Shown here piece by piece: positions 34,256-45,800 of a stretch of 64,000 bases of DNA. The number at the start of each line of letters is the position of its first letter. The first letter of the stretch is position 1. The position numbers were made by a program, and so were the translations under genes. This stretch comes from Viridothelium virens (lineage: Eukaryota; Ascomycota; Dothideomycetes; Trypetheliales; Trypetheliaceae). A model generated the notes under the pieces. It was not told where the DNA came from. It was given only the letters and a program-made list of their open reading frames with translations, and did no database searches. Where the stretch lies: NCBI GenBank assembly GCA_010094025.1, contig ML991807.1, positions 62,001 through 126,000 of the forward strand, given 5' to 3'.

Positions 34256-37200
34256 GATGCAAAGCTTTCACTCAGGAGTTGGAGGTAGCCCTGGTTGCAT
34301 CGCAGCGATTGTCATGCTCGTTATGTAGTGAAAGCTTCCTCTGTTTCTTTACAAGAGCGTCAACTGCACGTTGCACTCTAGCGCAGCCTTTCGCGGCACC
34401 AATATTGATAGGGAAGGATATCAGCCGTGGATTTGCAAGGTTTGACCGCGATGGTTAAGAACACTATTTTATAAGACTCGGAAAGCGAGCTTGGAAATCC
34501 CAGGAACAGATTAATCCATCAATCAATCTTGTAAATAGTGCTTGTGTCGAGCAATTCTGCTGGGATTATTGCTTGCATGTGTGCCTGCAAATACAGGTAT
34601 TGCATAGAGGCCATTCCTGAGTCCGCTATCCGGAGGTATACAGTTGACCATGTGACGATTCTGAGAAACAGGCAAAAGTTCCATCGTTTATAATAGATTG
34701 CAGGATAAATAGCGGGCGAACTTTGTAATTGAGCCGGGACGCGGTAGCACTACTCGACCGTCACAGTTGCACAGCATTAAAGCTGTATTAGCCATTAGTA
34801 ATGCAAGCTGTTGATGATAAGCTGCTTGCCAATTTTGCCACGAGAGTTGATGTTGATGTTGCGAAAGAGCGCGACTCTTGGCGAGGACCCAAGTGGGGTG
34901 GGCAAGAACCGGCCTCCCTTAATAAATTACCTCGACTCTTTCCTCGTTCATAAAGCATCCCGAAAAGCTTCGAGGCTCGCGACTGTTCGAAGCAGGTCCT
35001 TGATCTCGTGCCCTTCGAGGTCCGAACTTATTATCAGGTTTCGTCACCCTAGTGCTGATAAATGAAGGGGAATTTAGGGGACTTCAAAGGTCAAGTTTTT
35101 CATACCTACAGTATTACAGACGAAAGGGGCTCAGGCAGAGCAGCTTCCTTCTTTGGCCAGCGAAAGGAGGGCACTGAGCACGGACGTCACCGCTCAACCC
35201 CATTTTCCAAGACGACGGCTTGATCAAAGGAGATCCACAGCATCATCCGCAAGCAGGTCGTCACTTCTTGACATGTAGAGTTTCGCGAATCCATCAATCA
35301 TATGATATTCCTTCAGGAGGAGTGACTAATTAGAATCCGTCTGCAGAGGTGAGCCATCTGCTGCTACAGTCGAAAGCGACCCCACAAAACATCAGAGAAT
35401 GCGACATCCAGACGTTTATCTCACGTACGGACCCTCGTCAGACTTGCCTTCTACAGCCTCCTTGATCATTGGACCAATGCTGAGAGCCCTCATCATCTTT
35501 CTCGGACCGCACTCAAACCTGTCTTATTCGTTTAAATCAGCTTATGGTCTAGTAGAAAGTCGTGACTTAGAAGATGATTTCGAGACAGCCGGCCAAGCCA
35601 GATAAAAGACCATCGGGCCTGATATAAGGTATCGCACGATTTTTTTAATGGGCCTCGGCTTGTACGCATCGTCCTTTTCCTAATCTTGACTGGCGTAGCT
35701 GGTTCTTGCTCTCTTCACATTGTTCCTGTCGGATTTGCTCTGATCGGCGCACTGGTGTCGTTTCTAACCTATACCAGCAAGTTGAGAAAATACGTGTTGA
35801 CTTAGAAGAGTGACTGGTGCTACACCGCTGTCCTCTCACACACTGAGTATGGCGTTCAATCCTGGCCGAGGCTAGCTATCGAAGCTGTTCTTCCTTGCAA
35901 AGCTTCCCTTTAGCCTCGCTCGGCGAATTTTCCTGGCTTCGCAACTCGGCATCGCGGTTCTTCTCCTGCGTTACCATCTGCCAAATGCAATGCTCCTGCT
36001 AAACCTGCAAAATCTGTCGCTGATGGACGTATCCCGAGAACCTCTACCATCCTTGGGAAGACGGTAATCGAAATGTGTGATGTATCCTTATGGTTTGCGC
36101 TCAGTTGGACACAGCTGGCGCAATTCGCTCGCCCGCTTGCTCGACAACCTATTCCAATTTTTTTTAACATCTCTCATGTGGCAATCGTCGGAGAGTGGTC
36201 TGCGGCTCTCGAAGTGCCCCGACTTGCTCTGTCTTTCTGACTGGTCTCGAGTTTTCAGTGGCTCTCATTTTTTTCCCTTCTCATTCACGAATGCCTCCCT
36301 CTTGATCGCTTCTGCACCTTGGACGTCACCAAATCCTCTTATCTCCGAAGATGCTATAGATGCTACGGTCGAACTGCGCGAACTATTATACGAAGTCAGT
36401 CGTGCTATTCTGGAGTCGAGATCCGCGGCGGCAGCGATTTCATTCTGACAGACCAAGGCTGTCCACTCAACGAAGCCAAATTCTGCTTGCACGGAGGCGA
36501 TCATGCAGGTGCTAAGCCCTCCGGAGAAGTGCGCTTTCCACCGTATCCTCAGGGAGCCCTACGGAGTTCATTAGCGCTTGAATGGATGGCAATTCAAGCA
36601 GAGTCGCGTCGTAGAACCCGATCATTCCGTCTGTTCTCGTTCAAGTACCATCAAACTTGGGTTTCGTGCTGGGTCTTTCATCAAGCAGCGGGATAGTAAC
36701 GAAATTTAGGTTTCTGTTCCCCATCCTTTGCTACTAGAGTGGCGCAGCGAGTCTGTCTGGAATGTTGCCACCATCACAAAAGAGACACGATAGCAAACCA
36801 AAGGCACAAAAGATGCCACCTACGATTTTGATGGTGATATCGTCGCATTGTCCTGAACGATGGCCTCGACGTTTCTGTTGGTAGTGAAAGTGTTAGTGCT
36901 GAATTTGAGCCATTTCCAGAAATATATTATGTGAATTGCTAACCTCTGCAAAGGAACCAGCCCCCTTCAAGCTTTCCAAAGGTTGCTTCACAATCCCGCA
37001 GCCCTCATCCTCAACGGCGATCGAATCATATCCTGACGACCGCTGAAACTCTCATTCTTGGCCTTCTGTTCGAACCCACACCTACCAAGTCATTCCAGTT
37101 ATTCCGAGATTCCTGGAGATGGACCAGATGGAGTGGCCAACAGGGTTCAAAGAGCGAGGAAGTGGTTATACGGGGAAACTGTGTCCTCGTCTGCCTGACT

Positions 37201-37454
37201 TCTTCGTCGAGAATAACGGTCATTCTCCTCATCTCAACAAGTGCCTATGGTCTCCACACTCATCCTGTAAATTGAACGCAAAGGTTGGCGCTTTCTACAG
37301 CTCTTCAGACGGCTTTCCCCCCTTCATAGCTGTCAGGTGTCGATACCCTGGACTGCTACAGTCGAGACAGGCGGACAATTCAAACCAGGCTCTCTGAAGG
37401 AGTATGAAAGAGAGCTCACGATGTTGGAGGTGAGCGGGAAGGAAGTTCAGTAAA
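34256..37454. other. Long gap, no gene recognised
   Basis: About 3.2 kb. The left end should carry the AA9 promoter. Several frames of 80-125 codons overlap on both strands near 36000-36700, but none shows a known motif or consistent splice joins. It may be a decayed gene; I cannot name it. Confidence 0.5.
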
Positions 37455-39002
37455 TTAACCCCAGAGCATGATGGTACCATCCCCGCCCGCTGACGCGAGT
37501 GTCCCATTTGGTGAAAAGGCGATGCCGTAGACCGCTATACCCTCATGGACCTCGAGCGTGTGTAGCGCCTCTCTGGATTGGCTGTTCCAGAACCTGACGA
37601 TGCCATCAACGCCCACTACCGCGAGCGTCGTCCCATCTGGTGAGAAGGTTACATCCAGGACGTTACCGCCCTGACGGTTCTTGAGCGTCCGCAGCGCTGC
37701 TCTGGAGCGGCTGTCCCAGAGCCTGACGGCACCATCCCCGCCCGCTGACGCGAGCGTTGTCCCGTCTGGTGAGAAAGCGACGCGGTGCACGTTGTTTGCC
37801 CCGTGGCTCGTGAGCGTCTGCAGCGCCGCTCCGGAGCGGCTGCCCCAGAACCTGACGGTACCGTCCCCGCCCGCTGACACGAGCATTGTCCCGTCTGGTG
37901 AGAAGGCTAGGTCTAGGACGCTAGCTCTGTGGCCCCTAAGCGTCTGGAGCGCCGCCCCGGACCAGACATTCCAGAGTTGGATAATGCTATCCCTACCCGC
38001 TGACGCGAGCTTTGTCCCGTCGGGTGAGAAGGCCACGCAGTAGACGCAGGACTTGTGGCCCTTAAGCGTCTGTAGCGCCACTCCGTACCGAGCATTCCAG
38101 AGCCCGACGGTCATGTCAAAGCCTGCAGAAGCGAGCGTCATACCGTCCGGTGAGAAGGCTACGCTGTAGACGGCGCTCTTATCCCCCTCAATCTTGCACT
38201 TCGCTGTCCAGTTCCGCGAAGATTTCGCTGAGCACAGATCTATCTTGCCCTTGTACAGATATACCATGCCCTTGTTCTCTTCTTTGTGTATTTCATGCCT
38301 AAGCCGATTCATTGCTCTTTCTCTTCCTTCGCCGTACATGATTGGCATAGTGATTCCAAAGATGCCTAGGAGAGAGTACGCTTCATCTTCCCCGCGCGTA
38401 GTATGGCGAATTTTTGCCCACAAGAATCGCTCATTAGTTTTAAAGTGGGATATAGGAATTCCCCGAAGAGCTCTAACATCAATTCTAGTGATCTCCTGGA
38501 CTAGATTTTCTAAATTTTCCTTATCACCAAGCGACCTGCCCTCTCGGCTGAAAAATTCAACCGCCTGAGGAGCAAGCAATTCTTGAAGGGTCCAGCCTCT
38601 GGTGAACCATCTACTTCCCCGAAAAGCTTGTTCCCAAGCCCACTGATTGTACTGATATGGTGTGGAGACATCGGCCAGGTATACATAGCACTTTGTGGCT
38701 CGCTCATACCAGCGAAACATGGAAATAATTGCCTCTTGAAGCTCTGCGCTACTTGACTTGTTGATACAACAAATATCCACCCAAAAGTGCTGTAAATCAT
38801 CCCTGGCTGCTTGTTTGCCGCAGAATACAATCTTCTCATATCCAGCCTTATGACGACCTGTGCCTTCGACCATATCCTTGAAGTTGACCTCGTCTTTAGG
38901 ATCTCCCCATGTGTGAGAAAGGACAGCATACGGAGGGATCTCGTTGTCGCGTAAGTCTTCTGTAAGATGGAGGTGTCCCTCACGACGTTGTAAAAGACGC
39001 AT
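37455..39002 (-). CDS. HET domain - WD40 repeat protein without NACHT
   Basis: Single exon. From the ATG at 39002 it encodes 515 aa beginning MRLLQRREGHLHL, the usual HET-protein start; the frame also has an ATG at 39287. The HET domain is clear: PPYAVLSHTWGDPKDEVNF, FWVDICCINKSSSAELQEAI, WFTRGWTLQELLAP and RGEDEAYSLLGIFGITMPIMYGE in parts. About 30 residues later six WD40 repeats follow (each with VAFSPDGTxLASAG and ending LW). HET-E/HET-D/HET-R proteins of Podospora, which cause vegetative incompatibility, have HET-NACHT-WD40; here the NACHT ATPase is missing. The repeats are very alike and the last ends at LWG with the stop codon. Confidence 0.85.
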   Translation of the reverse strand: MRLLQRREGHLHLTEDLRDNEIPPYAVLSHTWGDPKDEVNFKDMVEGTGRHKAGYEKIVFCGKQAARDDLQHFWVDICCINKSSSAELQEAIISMFRWYERATKCYVYLADVSTPYQYNQWAWEQAFRGSRWFTRGWTLQELLAPQAVEFFSREGRSLGDKENLENLVQEITRIDVRALRGIPISHFKTNERFLWAKIRHTTRGEDEAYSLLGIFGITMPIMYGEGRERAMNRLRHEIHKEENKGMVYLYKGKIDLCSAKSSRNWTAKCKIEGDKSAVYSVAFSPDGMTLASAGFDMTVGLWNARYGVALQTLKGHKSCVYCVAFSPDGTKLASAGRDSIIQLWNVWSGAALQTLRGHRASVLDLAFSPDGTMLVSAGGDGTVRFWGSRSGAALQTLTSHGANNVHRVAFSPDGTTLASAGGDGAVRLWDSRSRAALRTLKNRQGGNVLDVTFSPDGTTLAVVGVDGIVRFWNSQSREALHTLEVHEGIAVYGIAFSPNGTLASAGGDGTIMLWG

Positions 39003-39825
39003 CGCGGCGAAGACGAGACTCGGGCGACTGAATTCTTGCAATAGCAATCCGGGGGAGAAGGGTGCGTTGGCCAATACAGGAACTCCACTAACATGTAGAT
39101 CTAGAGTAGCCGAATCAAGGGTCTTGTAGTGATAATGACGAGCATTTAGAAGAGGTGGTATCTGCTTGTACTGTGAGAAGGGAGGTGGTAGTCGACGGAT
39201 TGCTGCGTATTTTTCTACGCTTAGTCGCAAGGCTGAGCGGCGCTCATCGTAAGACGACGGTGTCCGGTGGAGGTGGAGACCGCACATACGGAGTGCCGCA
39301 TCGTACCTTAGAGGTAAGGAAGAATCTTAGGTGATATAATATGGAACAGCAAAAAAGATATAGTTAACAAAAAAGTAGGTTATGGATTATAATTAGTAAG
39401 GGAGACTAAGGCAGTTAGATATAAAAAAGCCAGAAGGCCGGGCAAGATTGATAATATATACTCTAAGCCAGTTGTGGCCCTTAAGATTAAGGGCGCTGTG
39501 CGCATACAAATTAATCTCATGCAGTGCGAACTATTCAGCTACGACGAGAGTTAGAGCAAACAGTTCTTGGATATCCCTCTACTCGTTGCTCGCAGGCATC
39601 TAGATTATGAGGTCCAGAACGCATATTCTCGATGCTTGTGAGCATGTAAATTTTGGCATCGTAGGGTCACACGGTCGGTACACTCGGGAAGCGAAATGGT
39701 GCGAATTGGCCCAAGCGTATCCTAAGGTACGAACACTACGTAGAAAATCAAGTTCCTAGCCTTCCGAAGCATACTCGTCGAAAGGAAATTCTATTCTAGG
39801 CGTGTACTACACATCTATTCTATAG
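39003..39825. other. AT-rich strip between the HET gene and the cluster
   Basis: No gene. A perfect palindrome, gcccttaagattaagggc, lies at 39477-39494. Base composition is clearly more AT-rich from 39320 to 39480 than in the genes on either side. This is the left edge of the biosynthetic cluster. Confidence 0.5.
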
Positions 39826-42800
39826 TTACCCACTGAGCAGCTTCTCAATGATCTGATTTGCCAACTCTTTCGGACTGTTTCCTTTGGCGACCAAATCCGC
39901 GAACCTGATGTTCAACCCAAACGTCTTCGCTAGCCAGCTGCGCAACTCCACTCCGATCATGCTATCGATGCCAAAGCTCTCCATATTGCGCGTCACGTCA
40001 ATCTCATCCAATGGCAGAAACAGCAATTTTGCCAACCGTTCGACGACAACGCTAAGGGCAAGCTCGCCTAGTGACTGTCCATCCTCGGGCGAAGATTGGC
40101 CTCTAGCCTTAACCTTGTCGATGTGCGCAAATAGCTCGTCGGCGCCAGTTCCTCCACCCTGCCCAGATATCGCCGCACCATTCTTACGCTGCATCTCGAG
40201 ATGATAATTCCGGATACCCTGCATCACGTAGGCGAACCGGCGATCTCTCGCCCACACAAACTCAGCGCCCAGGTGCGACGGATCAAGAGCATGGATCTGG
40301 CTTGGCTCTAGACCGCACAGGAGATGCGCGCCCGCAAGTGGATCGGAGGGGACTGGATCACAGCCGATGGAAGGAGAGCTGGCGAACGCGATGTCGAGGA
40401 CGCGGAGCAGCTCAGGCTGAGTGGTGCCGTAGACGCCGTTGCGGGTCAGAGCGCGCTGGATTTCGGGACGACTGCTGGCGAAACCGACATCCAGAATCAT
40501 TCCAAAGGCGAGCGCTTGTGCTGGGAGCGACCGTGAGACGCGCATGCGGGCGAAAGCATCTTGAAAGGCATTTGCAGCACTGTAGGCTGACTGAGTCGCG
40601 GTGCCAACGAGAGTGACGATTGAACTGGTCATGGTGAAGAAATCGAGCGGCTGAGTCAGAGTGGCCTCGTGCAAATTGATCGTCCCCTGGACTTTCGGAG
40701 CAAGAACTTTCTGCATCTGCGCAAACGTCATGCTTTCGAAGTTGACGTCCTGTCCAGAGAGTGAGTCACGCCATTCGATTTGAACTTCGACAACGGATAT
40801 ACTACCTCAAATACGGCCGCCGCGTGAAGGACTCCACGAACTTTTCGATCCTTGGAGCACTTCTTGATCACGGCAAACACTTCGTCCTTGACCGTCACAT
40901 CGCAAGGAATGACTTTGACGTCAACTCCTCGGTTGCTTAACTTCTCAAGTCCAACTGTCACTGCAGATGATTGCTTCATGGACCGTGATAGATGGACCAA
41001 GTGCCTAGCGCCGCGATCTGCCATCCAAGAGCTAATTGTTTGTCCCAGACCACCAAGGCATCCGACAAGTATGTATGTAGCAGAAGAGCTAAACGAAGTC
41101 CGTGGTGCGGAAGTCAAGACCTGTCAAGGCTCGTCAGTATCTTAAGGCACCTCATCTTTCCAAGTGCGGACCTTTAATTTGGATTTCGGATCTCGGAAAG
41201 TAATAACAATCTTCCCCACGTGGATTCCCTTCGACATGTACATCATCGCCTGCTCAAGCTCTGAAATGTCAAACGTTGTGATGAAGTCAATGGGCTTTAT
41301 AATCCCTTGGCGATACATATCGATAATCTGCTTCATGAGACTGTTCGTAGCTGTCAGCCTCTTTACGTCTATGATGACTTGCTGTCACAGTATCTTCACG
41401 ATGACAAGGGCGAAAAGCGACAGTATGGACCTACCCTCCGACCGTCTGTGGCTTTTGACGATTCATCAAACCAAGATCGAATGATGTAAAGGTCGCATTG
41501 CGTTCAAATCCTTCGAGTGGTAAATTGCCACGATTCAGGACATCCGTCCGCCCAACATCAATGAATCGCCCCATTGGCGCAATGCATCTCCACGCCTCGC
41601 GCAAGTGCTCCGCACCTGCAGAGCACAATATCACATCAATGCCCTTGCCACCCGTCATCTGCCATATCTGCTGGTAGGTGGAGATTTCGCGCGAGTTAAA
41701 AATGTGGTCTCGAGGAATGCCGAATTCCCCTACCAGAAGATCAACTTTGGAAGCGTTTCCGACGGTGGCGTAAATCTCTGCACGCAGGTGCTGTGCAATC
41801 CGCATGGCTGCAAGACCGAGTCCGCCTGTAGCGGATTGGATGAGCACTGTCTCGCCTTGGTTGAGATGGGCGAGGTGGAGTAACGCGTAGACGGCGGTCA
41901 TGTAGCTGACGGGTAGAGAGGCCATTTGCTCCGGTTTGTCTCTCTTGTTTACTTTTTGGACAGTGAAGGCCGGAGCGCGGACGAAGTTGCCAAAGTTTCC
42001 TGGTACGGCGCCAACTACGCGATCGCCAGGCTGGAGCTCCTTGACTTGGGCACCGACCTTGGAGATAATCCCGCAACATTCGGTACTGAAATTGTTCCAG
42101 TCAAAATGGCCTGTCGCCACCGCTAGATCCTACAAAATGAGCGATGGGTTAGTATGGTCTTATCTACATTTGTGAACAATGTTGTTTGTACCTTTATGTT
42201 GAGGCCCATCGCCTCTGTTTTGATCTCTACCCAGTCATCTCCAAGTTCCGAGCCGAATTCGAGGTCTCGTTGGAATCGAAGTGAACTCAGGCGGCCCAGC
42301 TTGAAATCAGCCTTAACAGGCTCAAGGCTCCCAATCTGTGCCAGTCGAGTCTCCTCGACAATGCCATTCTGAATCTTGAATCGTGAGTTGAGGGTTGAAT
42401 CCGGAACTATCCTACTGATGTATAGACATCCATCATGAACGAGCTGTAAGGTGTCACTCGCTTCATCGCCTCTTTCGAGATGTAGCCTCGCTTCTCTCCC
42501 GACGACTATATCGGCGTCGGCGCGCGAGTGCTCAATATTTGAGCTAAATACAAGGTGGGCGAACTGAACAAGGGGAAACTCACGAGCAATAGTGCCCCAG
42601 AAGCCAATATCGAGACCCAACTCAGGGTCCGGAGATGATACAAGCCCTCCAATTGATAGCCAGAGGATCGATGACGCTTCCCGCAACACGGACTTTACAC
42701 CTTCAAACACTTTTTGAACGCGGAATAGCGTTGCCGGGTCCTCGAGTCCTATGATCGACACCACCCGCGCGCCTTTCGGTACGCGCGCGTCGGATACGGA

Positions 42801-45800
42801 CACAAGAACGGGCTCGAGATTCCTCTGGAGCAGAGATTCTTCGATATAGTGCGCAAATGACGTAGGTTCATTGTTTGTGAGCAGGAAAACGCGCTCCTTA
42901 GGTACTAGCCTATCCATGGGCGCGTCCTTTGGCTCGATCGCCGTGGTCACAAGCACGGAAGCGGTATTTATTCCTTCCGGATAATCGTTTAATGCGAGGT
43001 CGATGCCCGAAAATCCATTTCGTAGAAGGGCGTCGTGCCACATCTCCTTGCTCAGCAGAGGGCTGTCAGCTCTGCCATCATTAACACCGTTCCAGTAGTC
43101 AGGCAGAGTTCCCAGTACCAAGCCCGTCGCTAGATGGGTCCGGGTCAATTCGAGCAGCACCATTTTCCCTCCTGCCTTCAGCAACTTCCGCGCATTTATG
43201 ACCGTCTCGGCGATTTTGCGGGTGGCGTGTAGTACCTGCGATGCAATAATCAGATCATACCCGCCGGCCGTGAAGCCCTGCTTAACAGGATCCTGCTCTA
43301 TGTTCAATTTCCTGTATACAACTTCAGCATATCCCGCGAATTCCCGTTCTGCAGCTGCAAAGAAGGCAGACGTAACATCAGTGAAGACATAGCTTCTATA
43401 CCGCCGGAAGATTTGCTCGGATGCAAGCGTCTGGAGGACCAAACGAGTTGTACCTCCGGTCCCAGCGCCGATTTCTAGAATGTCCATGCTCGGTAATTTA
43501 TGTGCGATCAGGTCGATGATGCGGTGGACTTGAGGATATGCGCCGGAAATGCCGATGCCAGATATGTAAAGGTTGGTCAGGAGATTATCCGCCAGAGTCA
43601 ATTGCAGGCCGCTTAATTTGCTGGACAAGATCGCAGGCATATTCTTGTAGATACGTTTGATGATGTTAGCCTCCACAACCTCACTAAGGCTCTCGAATAG
43701 TGCTTCTATTGTCTCTGCCCGCGTTTGCTCTGAAGCCGAGACTGCCTCTAATCCGTACGATATCTTTCCAGTTCTTGCTGCAGTGTGGCAGCGATGGACC
43801 CAATTGCAGAACGCTTTGAGAGATTCCTCTTCGGGCTCTATTGATGCTGTAACAAAATCCAACGACAGTTGTACAAGTATATAGCACGACAGTCGGTCAA
43901 GCTTCTCAAATATTGGACCTGCGAAGTCGCGTGAACCTACTGGCGGGAATTGGCTTTGCGCCTGCGCACTGCCTAAAGCTTCAAAATCAGGTCTCCACAC
44001 TAGCCTGGAAAAAGGGTTTTGCGATGCTCCTGCGTTGTCCGATCCCGCTAATGGATTGCTATAGGAAACGCATTTCAATGCTTGCAGGTCCATGATCAGA
44101 TTTCCAAACGGGTCGAACAGTTGAGCTTGGCCGTACACTCCGCGGGGACCTCGGAGTTCGCCCTTTGCGACGCAATAGCCTACAGGGTGGACTGCTTCGG
44201 CGCCATGAGCCCAGACGGATAGCCTATCTATTAATATGGGTATAAAAGCAGACTTAGCCGAATCTAGAATTCCACCATGAGCCGCTATGAGCCCAAGTTG
44301 AAGGCAAGTGTCCAGAGTTGCTGGATGGAGGCAGTATTTCGACTCTCCGTTCATCATGGACGCAGTGGGTATCATATTGACATCGGCGGTAGCGACGTGT
44401 TGAAATGGCTGCGCCTGGAGATTGGAGAGGCCTTGAAATGCGGGACCATATCCCAATCCTAGCTGTGCAAACTTCTGATACCACCTAGGAGCGCTCAAAG
44501 TCTCATAGCAGGCCTCATTCACCGTTGAAATATGTTCATAGTCTAAGATGACTGGTTACTCCTAAGGCTAAGAGGTGCAAGATATCCCTACTTACGATTT
44601 TTTGACGTCTCAACACAGACAAGTCCATTACAATGCTCTGTCCAGCTCTCCGTATCCGACTGCAGAGATGTGATTTTGAACTCGTGCCATATGGAGGAGT
44701 GCATGCTATTTGTTAGAGCCACTTTCTGCAAGTGAAATATTATCTCAATTCCGTATTCGTCGTCAGGTATTTCCAGGGTTGAGTTGATAGACACGTTTCT
44801 GAAAGAGTATCCTGCCGGAGTGACATTTTCTGTGGTTTCACTGTGATATTGATACGCGGCCTCCATGGCCATTGCAAGGAAGCCAGCGGCTGGAAAGGTG
44901 ACCTGCAGAATGAGCTTGGTGAATATTAGCCAATCAATGCCAATTATACGGGGCTGATTAACTACGGAATACCTTGTGGTCTTTCAGCCAAGGCACATCC
45001 TTCAAACGAAGCATATTTCTCCAGGTAGGATAAAGTTTTGAACCACCAGCCTGTCTCGCACCAAGAAGATCGTGCCGTAAGTACTTCCGGAGCCTCCATT
45101 CTCTGTTCTGCCGATTTTCATACAAAATGCTTGGGCCATAGTGGTAGACATAGTTGGGTAGGCCTATGCATACCGAGTTCTGAATCGCGTTGACATTTCC
45201 AGTGGAATGATTGCCCGATGTATTTAGCAATCCGGCTTTGAAGGTAAAATTGTTGAGAAACAAAATTCCTCCTAGCTCTAGCATGCATTCTAGTGCATCA
45301 CCGCCTCTTTTCAAGGTGCTAAGCAGGATCGGCGATTTACCTGTGGGGAATCGCTTGTTCTGTAATATCTGCTTTACTGAACCTTTCAGTGCTGGATGGG
45401 GTCCAATCTCAAGTAGAGCATCAAGGGTCTGAAGAGGCAACTGCTCACACGCGTCAGAAAATCTGACAGGAGACTCAAGATTCTCTCTCCAATAGCTGGG
45501 TCCTAATTCAAAGGCTGTAGTATCTTTCCGTGGGCGAACCGATGATTGCCAAAGTATCGAAGGCAAGAGCGTCTCAGAAACTATTAGATGTTGTATTTCT
45601 CTCAATCCGGTGGTGACAGAGGATTCGTATTCTTCTCCAAGCTCAGCCATGTGATGAGAATGGTACGCATTGCTGCCAGTTTGAAGCGACCTATTGAAAA
45701 CTCCGTCTCGTTGAAGCTGGTGAGATATGCACTCTATTTCTGCGGCGTCCCCGGAGAGAGTTACAGCATTTGCGGAATTGATTGCAGCAATACTGACGTG

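Noticed and set aside
36077-36696. Two overlapping frames of 123 and 125 codons
   Set aside because: No domain, opposite-strand overlap and no consistent exon joins; at most a decayed gene that I cannot identify.
39003-39287. 95-residue N-terminal extension of the HET protein
   Set aside because: HET proteins of this type normally begin at MRLL; the upstream frame shows no domain and is more likely 5' leader, though its ATG is real.
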